From Jannaschia sp. M317 (GTDB lineage: Bacteria > Pseudomonadota > Alphaproteobacteria > Rhodobacterales > Rhodobacteraceae): a stretch of DNA of 64,000 bases. Positions within the stretch are counted from its first letter, which is position 1. Every line of letters begins with the position of its first letter. Made by a program: the position numbers and the translations under genes. The notes under the pieces were generated by a model. The model did no database searches. It saw only the letters and a list, made by a program, of their open reading frames with translations, and was not told the DNA's origin. The stretch is taken from assembly GCF_025141175.1 (NCBI RefSeq), contig NZ_CP081155.1:1455001-1519000 (forward strand), read 5' to 3'. Positions 8,305-16,728 of the stretch are shown in pieces.

Positions 8305-9428
8305 CAGATCGACTGTCGCGGTGCGCCAAGGCCGACCGCATCCCGTTCGACCGCCGCGTGATAGCCAAAAAGATGCAGCGGAACGGAATAGACCAGCGGC
8401 GCCACAAGGCCGGGGACATGGGGCAGGTGCCAGGCCTCGTCCGCGACGGCGGCAATCTCCTGCTCGCCCTCCGGGACAAGCGCGAGGCAGAACCCGTCCT
8501 CCCCTTTGCTCATGATCGCGGTTTCAAGCGCGCGGGTATGGCTGGCTTCGTCCGCCGCGACGAGAAAGATCGGGTCGCCAGCCTTCTGCGTGCGATAATG
8601 GTGATATTCCTCCAGAGGGAAGGCAATCGCGTGGATCGGGGCCAACTCCTTCAGCTTTGCAGCCCCGAAGGCGGCGGGCGCATAGAACGGCCCCGCCCCG
8701 GCCAGCAGCACCAGATCAGCCCGCGCCAGTTTGCGGGCGAGCCTTTGCGCCGGTGCCCAGAACGCCTTGGAAACCGCGTCCACCTGATCGGGCAGGTCGG
8801 CCAGCGCCGCGTCGATTGCGTCTGCAACGTCCGCGCGCCCCCGTGCCCGCGCAACCGCCGCACCAAGCGCCAGCTTGAGCGCCATCGCTGCCGTCGATGA
8901 CTGCGTGGGCCAGCCGCCCCGGGTTGCATGAATGTGCAGCGCGCCCGGAAACTGTTCCATAAGCGGAGAGCCGAGTGTGTTCGACAACCCGATCACGTAG
9001 GCCCCTTGCCCTGCCGAGGCGGCCAGTCCGTCCATGACAGGTTCCGTCTTGCCCGAAGAACTGAGGCCGATCGCCACCGTTTCCGCATCCATGACGCCGG
9101 TGCCGTAGGTCGCGAAGTCGAATGCCTCGTAGGGTTCACACGGACAGCCGAAGGCCTGTTCCAGCGCGGGGCGAACCCCGTATCCGGAAATCCACGAGTC
9201 GCCGCACCCCACCATGACGACGCGTTTGACCGTCCGATCCGCAAGATCGCGCCCGATCTTCGCAAGCGGTTCGACGTTGGCGGCCAGGGTCGCCCGGATC
9301 GCGTCGCCCTGCGTCATCATCTCGGTGCCTGTCAGTTCCACGCGCCGGAACCGCTCCTTGTCACCGGGTGCGTCCGAAGAGGATTCGCGACGAATTTCCT
9401 TGAGGCGGTCCTGGATGCCCATCATCAT
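8304..9428 (-). CDS. Double-SIS-domain sugar isomerase/deglycase family protein
   Basis: Phosphosugar-binding enzyme with two SIS domains in 374 residues. The first spans roughly 60-190 (VVMVGCGDSWISG, GLSSSGKTEPV) and the second 225-360 (LLAGAGPFYAPA, LKELAPIHAIAF, LEEYHHYR). This is the layout of the isomerase half of GlmS and of FrlB/FraB deglycases, in which a glutamate-histidine region like LEEYHHY acts near the sugar C1-C3. It is the first gene of the minus-strand operon. Three consecutive ATG codons occur. AGGAG lies only two bases before the first, so the second or third (9425 or 9422) is the likelier start. The likely role is isomerisation or deglycation of a 6-phosphorylated amino-sugar or fructosamine-like intermediate (inference). 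Confidence 0.8.
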   Translation of the reverse strand: MMMGIQDRLKEIRRESSSDAPGDKERFRRVELTGTEMMTQGDAIRATLAANVEPLAKIGRDLADRTVKRVVMVGCGDSWISGYGVRPALEQAFGCPCEPYEAFDFATYGTGVMDAETVAIGLSSSGKTEPVMDGLAASAGQGAYVIGLSNTLGSPLMEQFPGALHIHATRGGWPTQSSTAAMALKLALGAAVARARGRADVADAIDAALADLPDQVDAVSKAFWAPAQRLARKLARADLVLLAGAGPFYAPAAFGAAKLKELAPIHAIAFPLEEYHHYRTQKAGDPIFLVAADEASHTRALETAIMSKGEDGFCLALVPEGEQEIAAVADEAWHLPHVPGLVAPLVYSVPLHLFGYHAAVERDAVGLGAPRQSI

Positions 9429-9511
9429 ATCTCCTGAATTCCCGAGGTTGCTCCCCGGCTCTTTCTTTCATTATTTTCTTTTGACCGAAAAACACAAGGG
9501 GTCTTTCGACA
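9429..9511. promoter_or_regulatory. Divergent promoter region with TTTC repeats
   Basis: This 83-base spacer separates the SIS gene and the deoR-type gene, which are transcribed away from each other. Between 9461 and 9486 it contains a T-rich tract with repeated TTTC units (CTTTCTTTCA, then TTTTCTTTTGA). Operators of DeoR-family repressors such as GlpR and AgaR are often built from short TTTC/GAAA repeats, so this tract is the best operator candidate. The assignment is by analogy. Confidence 0.45.
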
Positions 9512-10318
9512 ATGCCCGACGATGCGCAAAACATCTCTGCTGCGGTCACGCCCCGGCATGCCTACATCCTGGATCGGTTGCGCGCACAGCCCATGGTGGA
9601 GGTGACCACGCTCGCGGAAGAGCTTGGCGTGACCGCGGTTACCATCCGTTCGGATCTGGATGCGCTGGACCGCAAGCAACTTTTGCGCAGGATAAGGGGT
9701 GGCGCGATGGCCGTTCGGCCCGCGCGGTTCGAGCCTCCCGCAGATCTGCCCGGGCAGGAGCTTGATGAAGAAAAGGCCCGTATTGGTGCGATGGCCGCGC
9801 GTATGGTTCGGTCGGGCGAGACGATCATTCTTGACGCCGGAAGCACGGCAATGGCGCTTGCGCTTGCCCTTCCGGACGACATTCATGACGTGCTTATCGT
9901 GACGTCCAGTCTTGATATCGCAGTCGCGCTGCATGGCCACGCGGGGATAGTGGTCCTTGTAACGGGCGGAAAACTAAAGAAAACCGGGCGTAACTCAGCA
10001 GCGCGCTCTTTGATATCGCCCTTCGGGACGCTTCTGCTGGAACAGATCAACGCGGACTGCGCCTTTCTGTGTTGCACGGGGATCGACGCGCATCGGGGCT
10101 TTACCAATGCCAGCCTCGAAGAGGTGGAGATCAAGCGCGCCATGCTGCGCGCGTCGCGCCGGGTAGTCGTGTTGGGCGACTCTGGCAAGATCGGTCACGT
10201 GGCTGGCGCGCGAATCGCGGATACGGCCGAGGTGTCCACCCTCGTTTCCGACAGCGGAGCGCGGCCTGCCGACGTATCCGCATTGGAGGCGACCGGCCTT
10301 CAAGTGCTTCTGGCCTGA
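9512..10318 (+). CDS. DeoR-family transcriptional regulator
   Basis: Sugar-phosphate-responsive repressor of 268 residues. An N-terminal winged helix (about residues 14-65; ILDRLRAQPMVEVTTLAEEL, then TIRSDLDALD recognition helix) carries the DeoR pattern. The C-terminal DeoRC sensor domain shows ILDAGSTAMALA, VTSSLDIAVAL, FLCCTGID and VVVLGDSGKIG, the conserved phosphosugar-binding loops. It is divergent from the catabolic operon and upstream of the ABC importer on the same strand, so it probably controls both. The sensor fold fits a phosphorylated intermediate made by the PfkB kinase as inducer. A Shine-Dalgarno-like AAGGGG lies about ten bases before the ATG. Confidence 0.88.
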   Translation: MPDDAQNISAAVTPRHAYILDRLRAQPMVEVTTLAEELGVTAVTIRSDLDALDRKQLLRRIRGGAMAVRPARFEPPADLPGQELDEEKARIGAMAARMVRSGETIILDAGSTAMALALALPDDIHDVLIVTSSLDIAVALHGHAGIVVLVTGGKLKKTGRNSAARSLISPFGTLLLEQINADCAFLCCTGIDAHRGFTNASLEEVEIKRAMLRASRRVVVLGDSGKIGHVAGARIADTAEVSTLVSDSGARPADVSALEATGLQVLLA

Positions 10319-10508
10319 CGCGCCAGCCCCTTTCGGATCCACAAGATGCCTAATTGTCCGGCAGGCACCCCTGCGGGTGACTGCATACGCGGCAACTTTC
10401 TGCCTGCATGATCGAGACACTTGCGTTTTTTTGTTTTTAGTACATTTTGATAAATCGTGAGGGATGGAAATCCTGAGATTGAAACGATGACACGGGGGTG
10501 GCACTGCC

Positions 10509-11555
10509 ATGAAACTGACAAGACGGACTGTAGTGGGCGGATTGATGGGTACGGCAGCGCTTGCCGCCCCGACCATCCTGCGGGCGCAGCAGCGCGAGCT
10601 GGTGATGATCGGATACGGCAACGAGCAGGACCGACCGCTGATGCGCGCGGGCGAGGAATTGGCTCGCCGCCATCCGGGCACCTCGCTCACCATCATCGGT
10701 GGCCTCTCGACCGAGGCGCTGGCGCAAATTCGCGCGGCGCGGGGGAACTCGCCCTACGACATGGCGGTGATGGGCTCGCCTGCCATCGTCAATGCGCTCG
10801 CCGAAGATGTGCTGGAGCCGATGGACCTTTCGATGATTCCGAATGCGTCGACGATCGCCGACCGCTTTCCGCCGCTGTCCTATGGCGCGGGCTGTCCGAT
10901 CACCTTTGAGGGCATCGGGATCGCCTACAACATGGAGGCGATCGACACGCCTCCGACCACGTGGGAAGAGCTGTGGGACCCGGCGTTCGCCGGTCGCGTC
11001 GGCATGTGTCGCCCACAGTCGAACCTTGGGCTTGGTGTCCTGGCGGCCACGTCCGAGGCCTTCGGTCAGCCGCAGACCGAGATGAACTTTGCCCTGGAGA
11101 AATGGATGGAGCTGGATCCGCTGGTCGGTCGGTCCCCGCCGCTTCTGCAGCAGATGCTGGAACGGGGCGAGATCGACATCACGCCGCTCTGGCACGTCAA
11201 TACCGCACTGGCGGCGGCTGCTGGCCTGCCCATCGGCTACGTCAAGGTGCAGGGCCCGGGCCCGCTGATGCTGCCGTCCAACGTGGTGCACTTCGTGAAT
11301 ACTGCCGACGGGACCCGCGAGCTGGTGCACGAGTTCGCCGACATCATGCTTCAGCCCGAGCTGCAGGAATTCGCAGGAGGCGCGCCATTCTACTTCGGCA
11401 CCGTGGTAGAAGGGGTGGAGACATCCGAGGCCGCGGCCCCCTACGTTCCCGCGTCGGAGGCGGAGCGGGCTGCGATGTCGTCGCTGGCATGGCAGGAAAT
11501 CGCGCCGTTGCGTGGGGAAACGGTCGAAACCTTCGACCGCATGTTTGCCGGATGA
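10509..11555 (+). CDS. ABC transporter periplasmic binding protein (PotD/AfuA-type)
   Basis: Periplasmic solute-binding protein of an ABC importer, 348 residues. The N-terminus is a twin-arginine-style signal peptide (LTRRTVVGG followed by the hydrophobic LMGTAALAAPTIL and an AQ cleavage region near residue 28). The mature part resembles binding proteins of the spermidine/putrescine and iron(III) class, for example YGAGCPITFEGIGIAYN and TTWEELWDPAFAGRVG. The next three genes supply ATPase and two permeases. Its stop overlaps the ATPase start (ATGA), so unlike the binding proteins of the other two loci it has no downstream stem-loop. The ligand is presumably the substrate of the divergent catabolic operon. 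Confidence 0.87.
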   Translation: MKLTRRTVVGGLMGTAALAAPTILRAQQRELVMIGYGNEQDRPLMRAGEELARRHPGTSLTIIGGLSTEALAQIRAARGNSPYDMAVMGSPAIVNALAEDVLEPMDLSMIPNASTIADRFPPLSYGAGCPITFEGIGIAYNMEAIDTPPTTWEELWDPAFAGRVGMCRPQSNLGLGVLAATSEAFGQPQTEMNFALEKWMELDPLVGRSPPLLQQMLERGEIDITPLWHVNTALAAAAGLPIGYVKVQGPGPLMLPSNVVHFVNTADGTRELVHEFADIMLQPELQEFAGGAPFYFGTVVEGVETSEAAAPYVPASEAERAAMSSLAWQEIAPLRGETVETFDRMFAG

Positions 11556-12667
11556 CGGTTGCGGAACGACAGATGACGCGACCGGACGACGCGGTCGAAC
11601 CGGGGGGTGCGCAGGCCGCCCCCGGTATCCCCGCGCCGGTATTGCGGGTGCGCGACCTTGAAATGCGGTTCGGGACCATGACCGTTCTGTCAGATTGCTC
11701 AATCGACGTGGCCGAGGGCGAGATTGTCACGCTGCTCGGTCCCTCCGGGTGCGGCAAAACAACGCTTCTGCGCTGTATCGCGGGGTTCTGGGCACCGCAT
11801 TCCGGTGCAGTGACCATCGACGGCCGGGATGCTTTGCCCATCCCGGTCAACCGGCGGCCCGTGGGCGTGGTCTTTCAGTCCTATGCCCTGTTCCCGCACA
11901 TGACCGTCGCACAGAACGTGGGCTACGGCCTGCGTATGCGCGGCATGCCCAAGGCAGAGATCGACGAAGCAGTCGCGCGTGTCCTGGAAACCGTCGCCAT
12001 GTCGCAATTCGCGGACCGTTGGCCCGCGCAGCTTTCAGGCGGACAGCAGCAGCGCGTCGCCGTTGCGCGCGTTCTGGTGCTGGAACCGCGCGTGCTCCTG
12101 CTTGATGAGCCGTTCAGCGCGCTGGACGCCAAGCTGCGCGGCGCGATGCAGATGGATTTGCGGAACCTGATCAAGCGCCTCGGCATTACGGCGATCTTCG
12201 TCACGCATGACCAAGAGGAAGCTCTGATCATGTCCGACCGCATCGCCGTCATGCGCCAGGGCCGGATCGATCAAATTGCACCACCGGCAGAGGTCTTCGA
12301 CCATCCGGCGACAGCCTATGTCGCCGATTTCGTCGGCGCATCGAATTTCTGGGAGACGCAGGCGCGGGACGGTCGCGTCGTCTTTCCCGACGGGGCCGCC
12401 CTTCAGACCGACCTGTCCGGGACTGTCCGCGTCATGTCGCGGCCACACAACATCCGCCTGGAGGCGGGCGGCGAGGGCCCCTGGCGCGGCACCGTATTGC
12501 TGCATCGGCCGGTCGGCCCCCTGGTGGAGTACATCGTGCGGACCGACAACGGAGATCTGAAGGTGTCGGCCTTGAGACAGGAACAAGCGCGCATCCTGTC
12601 GGATGGGGTCGACGTGACACTGACCCTGCGCGACCCATCGCTTTGCGCGGTCTATCCGCAGGAATGA
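11552..12667 (+). CDS. ABC transporter ATPase (PotA-like)
   Basis: ATPase subunit of the importer, 371 residues from the ATG at 11552, which overlaps the binding-protein stop by four bases. The reading frame is open far upstream, but that part is a shadow of the preceding gene. Motifs seen are Walker A GPSGCGKTT, Q-loop VVFQSYALFPHM, signature LSGGQQQRVAVARV, Walker B VLLLDEPFSALD and the switch histidine FVTHDQEEAL. A C-terminal TOBE-like region (about residues 270-371) is typical of the spermidine/MalK group. A second in-frame ATG at 11573 is possible. It energises the two permeases that follow. Confidence 0.92.
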   Translation: MTVAERQMTRPDDAVEPGGAQAAPGIPAPVLRVRDLEMRFGTMTVLSDCSIDVAEGEIVTLLGPSGCGKTTLLRCIAGFWAPHSGAVTIDGRDALPIPVNRRPVGVVFQSYALFPHMTVAQNVGYGLRMRGMPKAEIDEAVARVLETVAMSQFADRWPAQLSGGQQQRVAVARVLVLEPRVLLLDEPFSALDAKLRGAMQMDLRNLIKRLGITAIFVTHDQEEALIMSDRIAVMRQGRIDQIAPPAEVFDHPATAYVADFVGASNFWETQARDGRVVFPDGAALQTDLSGTVRVMSRPHNIRLEAGGEGPWRGTVLLHRPVGPLVEYIVRTDNGDLKVSALRQEQARILSDGVDVTLTLRDPSLCAVYPQE

Positions 12668-12674
12668 TGCCCCA

Positions 12675-13601
12675 ATGATCGCTTCCTCAAGCCCGCCCCC
12701 CTTGGCCCGTATCGGGTCCGCCACGATGGACAAGCTTCTGTCTGGCCGCGGCGTCTGGCCGGCTGTGCCGGCGTTGATCGCGCTGACGGTCGTTGCAGTC
12801 GTGCCTTTCGGCATCCTGTTGTCCCTGGGCTTTACCGATATCATGATGAACCGGGGGGCGATCTCCTGGAACGGGTTCACCTTCGACTTCCTGACGAATG
12901 CGCTTTCGGACCCGCTTTATTGGACGACGTTCCGGCGCTCGCTCACGTTGGCGCTTACGACGACGGTCCTGTGTCTGCTGTTCGGCTATCCGGTGGCGTA
13001 CCTCTATCTTGTCGGGGGCGCGTGGACGCGGCGTCTTATCCTGATCCTGACGATCGCGCCCCTGCTCACGTCAGGGATCGTGCGAACCTATGCCTGGCTC
13101 GTGATCCTGGGCGGGCGCGGTGTGGTCAATTCGACGCTGATGGGCATGGGAGTGATCGACCAGCCGCTGCGCATCGTGAATACCCATTGGGCCGTCTTGA
13201 TCGGCATGGCGCAGATCCACCTGCCGGTGATGATCTTGCCGCTGATCGCGGTGATGTCGCGCCAGGACCGCAGCATCGAAGAGGCGTCGGCCAATCTCGG
13301 GGCGAGCCGTCTGGGAACCCTGCGCCACATCATCCTCCCGATGAGCATGCCGGGGGTCGGCACCGGTACCGCGCTTGTCTTCACGCTCAGCTATACCACC
13401 TTCGTCGTGCCTCAGCTTTTGGGCGGTGGAAACTATCTCAACGCCGCAACCATGATCTACGAGCAGGTCGTCTATTCCCTCGAATGGTCCAAGGGCGCGG
13501 TTTCATCGCTGATCCTGATGCTCTCCTGCCTGCTCGTGTTGACCGTGATCGCAGTGACCACCAACCATTTCACCCGCTGGACGAAGGGGCGAGACGCATG
13601 A
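12675..13601 (+). CDS. ABC transporter permease (PotB-like)
   Basis: Inner-membrane permease, 308 residues with about six hydrophobic helices. The EAA-type coupling loop EEASANLGASRLGTLRHI (about residues 205-222) contacts the ATPase. Between the ATPase stop and the ATG lie seven bases. An in-frame ATG at 12726 (MDKLLSGRG) would remove a hydrophilic 17-residue leader and is a credible alternative. It pairs with the next gene as a heterodimeric PotB/PotC-type pore. Confidence 0.9.
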   Translation: MIASSSPPPLARIGSATMDKLLSGRGVWPAVPALIALTVVAVVPFGILLSLGFTDIMMNRGAISWNGFTFDFLTNALSDPLYWTTFRRSLTLALTTTVLCLLFGYPVAYLYLVGGAWTRRLILILTIAPLLTSGIVRTYAWLVILGGRGVVNSTLMGMGVIDQPLRIVNTHWAVLIGMAQIHLPVMILPLIAVMSRQDRSIEEASANLGASRLGTLRHIILPMSMPGVGTGTALVFTLSYTTFVVPQLLGGGNYLNAATMIYEQVVYSLEWSKGAVSSLILMLSCLLVLTVIAVTTNHFTRWTKGRDA

Positions 13602-14431
13602 CAGGCTCGGACTGGGATACAGGCGGACGCGGCAGTCGCCTGACGGATACTATCGGCATCGGGGCGGTGATAACGCTCGCAATCATTGCGTTGATCATCC
13701 TCGTGGCACCCTCGATCATCGTGCTGATCATATCTTTCGACACGCGCGCCTACGTCAGCTTTCCGCCCGAGGGGTTTACCTTTGACTGGTACCGGCAGGT
13801 CTTTTCGAAGGACGTTCTGGTCACCGCAATGCTGAACTCGCTCAAGGTCGGGGTCGCCGTGACGCTGATCTGCATCGTCCTCGGCGTTCCTACGGCTCTC
13901 GCTTGCGTGCGGGGTCAGTTCAAGGGCACGACAGCCGTGTCGATCTACGTACTTGTGCCGCACATGGTGCCCGGCATCGTCCTTGGTGTTGCTGTCCTTT
14001 TCGCCGGTGCGTTGGTCGGGATCGGCCCGTCCATCGGGCTGCAATCCATCTCGATCGCGATCTTCGTCCTAGCGGTGATGGTCCGCACGATCATGAGCCG
14101 TTTGCAACGCCTCGACCCGTCGCTGGAAGAGGCGGCGGCCAACCTTGGGGCCACGCCGTTCGCCGCGCTTCGAACGGTCACGTTTCCCCTGCTCATGCCC
14201 GCGATCCTGGCCGGGGCGGTGTTCACGTTCATCGAAGGGTTCGACAACATCTCGGTCGCGATCTTCACCCATGGATTCCGGGACCGGCCGTTGCCGATCG
14301 AGTTGCTGGCAATGGTGCAAACCACCAATTCACCCCTGGTGGCGGCGGTGTCCGGCATACAGATTCTGCTGGCATTGGTGGCGCTGGTCGCCCTGTCACG
14401 GTCCATCGGCCTGGATGAAATGAACAAGTAG
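13598..14431 (+). CDS. ABC transporter permease (PotC-like)
   Basis: Second permease of the importer, 277 residues. The ATG at 13598 forms an ATGA overlap with the stop of the first permease. The longer open frame extending upstream is spurious. Hydrophobic helices begin at residue 20 (GIGAVITLAIIALIILVAP). The coupling loop EEAAANLGATPFAALRTV sits near residues 178-195 and is the standard EAA motif. It is the last gene of the transporter operon and is followed by a 375-base spacer without genes. Confidence 0.9.
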   Translation: MTGSDWDTGGRGSRLTDTIGIGAVITLAIIALIILVAPSIIVLIISFDTRAYVSFPPEGFTFDWYRQVFSKDVLVTAMLNSLKVGVAVTLICIVLGVPTALACVRGQFKGTTAVSIYVLVPHMVPGIVLGVAVLFAGALVGIGPSIGLQSISIAIFVLAVMVRTIMSRLQRLDPSLEEAAANLGATPFAALRTVTFPLLMPAILAGAVFTFIEGFDNISVAIFTHGFRDRPLPIELLAMVQTTNSPLVAAVSGIQILLALVALVALSRSIGLDEMNK

Positions 14432-14806
14432 CAAGGTCTGCCCAGACAACCGCTTGGGTGTGGCGAGAGCCGACCTTGTTGCACCAACCCGATGATCCGC
14501 AGGCTTTGCCATTCGAAGGATGGTTTTGTCCTGCGGACACCGTGGCCAAGGGCGGCGTGGCGATAGAGGCCGCGACGCGACCCTGGATCGGTGCGTGAGC
14601 TGTTTCGATGTCCCTCGGAATGAGGCTTCGCCCTGTCGACCTGTCCCGCTGCATCTTTGTTTTGGCGCGGCCCTGGCACCTTGCTGCAAGTCGACCAGTC
14701 TGCGGTTTGGTCGTCGTAAGGGTGCCACATTCTCAGGCCGGCCAGCTATCGCGCGGGCCCCACCAGTGCGTTTTCCAGCTGAATTGACAAGAAACCGAGA
14801 GCCAAC
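14432..14806. other. Non-coding spacer right of locus 1
   Basis: These 375 bases lie between the convergent PotC-like and otnC genes. Short open frames exist on both strands, such as 14520-14849 plus and 14396-14728 minus, but they are arginine/serine/proline-rich and carry no motif. The region looks like degraded coding DNA, possibly a remnant of an insertion sequence. I cannot name one, and I see no intact transposase or clear terminal repeats. Confidence 0.4.
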
Positions 14807-15457
14807 TCACCCGTCCCATTCGACATCGAACCTGGTGATCAAGCGCTGAACATCAGTGTCCGAAATCCCGCGTGGATTCATGCCGCGCGTCATCATTGCC
14901 AGTTTTGCCGTATCTTCGAGTTCCTCGATGGCGTTGCACGCGGCCTCTATGTCTTTGCCGGCCACAACGGGTCCGTGATTGGCGAGCATGACGGCGGATC
15001 GCTTTCCCGCAAGACCGCGCACCGCCTCACCCATTGCGGGATCGCCGGGCAGGAAGAACGGCAATAGTTTCACGCGACCCAGTTTCATGATGCCGTAAGG
15101 TGTGAGGCGCGGCAGAAAGTCATCCTCATTCGCGTCGGGCATCATCGACAGCGCGACCGAATGGCAGCTGTGCAGATGAACAACCGCGCCCGCCGAGGAG
15201 CGGGTATCGTAAAAGGCCGCGTGCAACGGCATTTCCTTGGTCGGAGGATCGCCATCGATCAACCTGCCCTGGACGTCGAACCGGCTGAGGCGGGCTGGAT
15301 CGAGGCGTCCGAAACTGGTCCCCGTGGGTGACACCAGAAGCCCGCCGTCCGGGGTGCGGGCCGATATGTTCCCCGTGCTGCCACCTGTCAGACCACGGTC
15401 GAACATGGATTTTGCCAGCAGACAAACCTGTTCTCTCAGGTGGGTTTCGGGGGTCAT
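14807..15457 (-). CDS. otnC: 3-oxo-tetronate 4-phosphate decarboxylase (class II aldolase family)
   Basis: Zinc-dependent class II aldolase/adducin-type enzyme of 216 residues. OtnC decarboxylates 3-oxo-tetronate 4-phosphate to dihydroxyacetone phosphate and CO2. Visible motifs are GSTGNIS (residues 26-32, phosphate loop), SPTGTSFG, a catalytic glutamate in TKEMPLH (Glu75), zinc histidines in VVHLHSCHS (His94, His96) and LANHGPVV. The start at 15457 overlaps the otnK stop as ATGA, so the longer open frame upstream is rejected. OtnK directly upstream supports this over fuculose-phosphate aldolase. It is the last gene of the locus 2 minus-strand run. Confidence 0.85.
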   Translation of the reverse strand: MTPETHLREQVCLLAKSMFDRGLTGGSTGNISARTPDGGLLVSPTGTSFGRLDPARLSRFDVQGRLIDGDPPTKEMPLHAAFYDTRSSAGAVVHLHSCHSVALSMMPDANEDDFLPRLTPYGIMKLGRVKLLPFFLPGDPAMGEAVRGLAGKRSAVMLANHGPVVAGKDIEAACNAIEELEDTAKLAMMTRGMNPRGISDTDVQRLITRFDVEWDG

Positions 15458-16728
15458 GGTTGATCCAATTTGGCCTGAGCGTCGCTGAAGAACGTCTCTG
15501 TGCCGAAGTTGCCGGACTTCAACGTCAGGGCGATCCGCGTGCCTGCGGATAGGCAATAGGTCCAAGGCACGCCCGGCGCGATCTCGGAGGCGATATCGAG
15601 CTGGCTCACGCCCAGGGCCTTTGTCACGGCACCCGACGTTTCCCCGCCCGCCACGATAATCCGTCGCGCGCCCGCATCCCGCGCGGCAACGGCGCAGGCG
15701 GCAAGGGTTCGTTCGATCAAGGCACCGACTTGCGCCACGCCCAGCTTGGCTTGCGCGGCCTTGACGCTTGCGGGATCGGCTGTCGCATAGATCAGCGGTG
15801 CGTCTGTCAAATCTTGTGTCGCCAGCCAATCGAGAACGGCTTGCGGACCTGACTGGGTCAGCGTCAGTGGGTCAAGCTGATACGAAGGCACCCCCTGCGC
15901 GATATAGGCCGCCACCTGCGCATTCGTCATGGCAGAACAACTGCCTGACAGAACGATCGTGGTGCGATCAATCTCGTGCGTGGCTTGCCTGGGGGCGTCC
16001 TTGGAAAGCAGGCCATCGGCGAGGTAAAGCGCCGGAAGCGGCATCGCCAACGCAGATCCACCGGTCATCAAGGGCATATCGCGACAGGCCGCTGCGATGG
16101 TTTCGAGGTCTGAATCGGCGACGGCATCCATGACAACATGGGCCACGCCATCCGCGCGGTGGTACGCCAGGCTGGCCTGCACCGCGTCGACGCCGCGCGC
16201 CACGGTCAATCGGTCGGTCAGCCCGACGGGCCTGGTTACCTGCGGCTGCAGCAACCGCATCAGATTGCTGTCGCGCATCGGCGTCAGCGGGTGATCTTTC
16301 ATCGGACTTTCGGCAAGCGGTTGCCGGCCCACGAACAGGTTGCCCATGAAGATGGATCGTCCGTTTTCGGGGAAAGCGGGGCAATAGACTGTCTGGTCTG
16401 TTCCCAGATCGCGCATCAAGGCTTCGGCCACGGGGCCGATGTTGCCCTCGGCAGTGGAATCGAAGGTCGAGCAGTATTTCCAGAAGAACCGCGTTGCTCC
16501 GGCTCCTTGCAACCATGCAAGCGCCGCTCGGGTTTCGGCGATGGCATCTGCCACAGGGGCGGTGCGTGATTTCAGCGCGATCACCTCAAACGGACTTGTC
16601 CGGGTCAATGGGCTATCAGGCACGCCGATGCGCAGGGACACCTGGACACCACTGCGTGCCAGTAGACCGGCAATGTCCGTGGCACCTGTGAAATCGTCTG
16701 CGATACAGCCAAAAATGGTTCCGGTCAT
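15454..16728 (-). CDS. otnK: 3-oxo-tetronate kinase (DUF1537/OtnK family)
   Basis: ATP-dependent four-carbon acid sugar kinase, 424 residues, a normal length for the family. The N-terminal substrate domain begins GCIADDFTGATDIAGLLA, the hallmark of DUF1537 kinases. The C-terminal nucleotide domain shows VLSGSCSAMTNAQV and IIVAGGETSGAVTKAL (about residues 355-370). It phosphorylates the 3-oxo-tetronate that OtnC then decarboxylates. ATGA overlaps link it to the RraA-like gene upstream and otnC downstream. The usual partner dehydrogenase (DenD/LtnD) and isomerase (OtnI) are not in the window. Confidence 0.88.
   Translation of the reverse strand: MTGTIFGCIADDFTGATDIAGLLARSGVQVSLRIGVPDSPLTRTSPFEVIALKSRTAPVADAIAETRAALAWLQGAGATRFFWKYCSTFDSTAEGNIGPVAEALMRDLGTDQTVYCPAFPENGRSIFMGNLFVGRQPLAESPMKDHPLTPMRDSNLMRLLQPQVTRPVGLTDRLTVARGVDAVQASLAYHRADGVAHVVMDAVADSDLETIAAACRDMPLMTGGSALAMPLPALYLADGLLSKDAPRQATHEIDRTTIVLSGSCSAMTNAQVAAYIAQGVPSYQLDPLTLTQSGPQAVLDWLATQDLTDAPLIYATADPASVKAAQAKLGVAQVGALIERTLAACAVAARDAGARRIIVAGGETSGAVTKALGVSQLDIASEIAPGVPWTYCLSAGTRIALTLKSGNFGTETFFSDAQAKLDQP

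Noticed and set aside
10961..11551. Upstream extension of the PotA-like ATPase frame
   Set aside because: It overlaps the binding-protein gene in another frame; the ATGA junction at 11552 is the natural start.
10437..11702. 421-residue minus-strand open frame
   Set aside because: Antisense to the ABC binding-protein gene; composition is Arg/His/Gly-rich without any motif.
14520..14849. 109-residue open frame in the spacer right of locus 1
   Set aside because: No ribosome site or motif, Arg/Pro/Ser-rich composition, and it runs into the otnC 3' end.
14807..15829. Longer otnC frame starting at 15829
   Set aside because: The extra 124 residues are antisense/out-of-frame within otnK; the ATGA overlap at 15457 gives the family-length protein.
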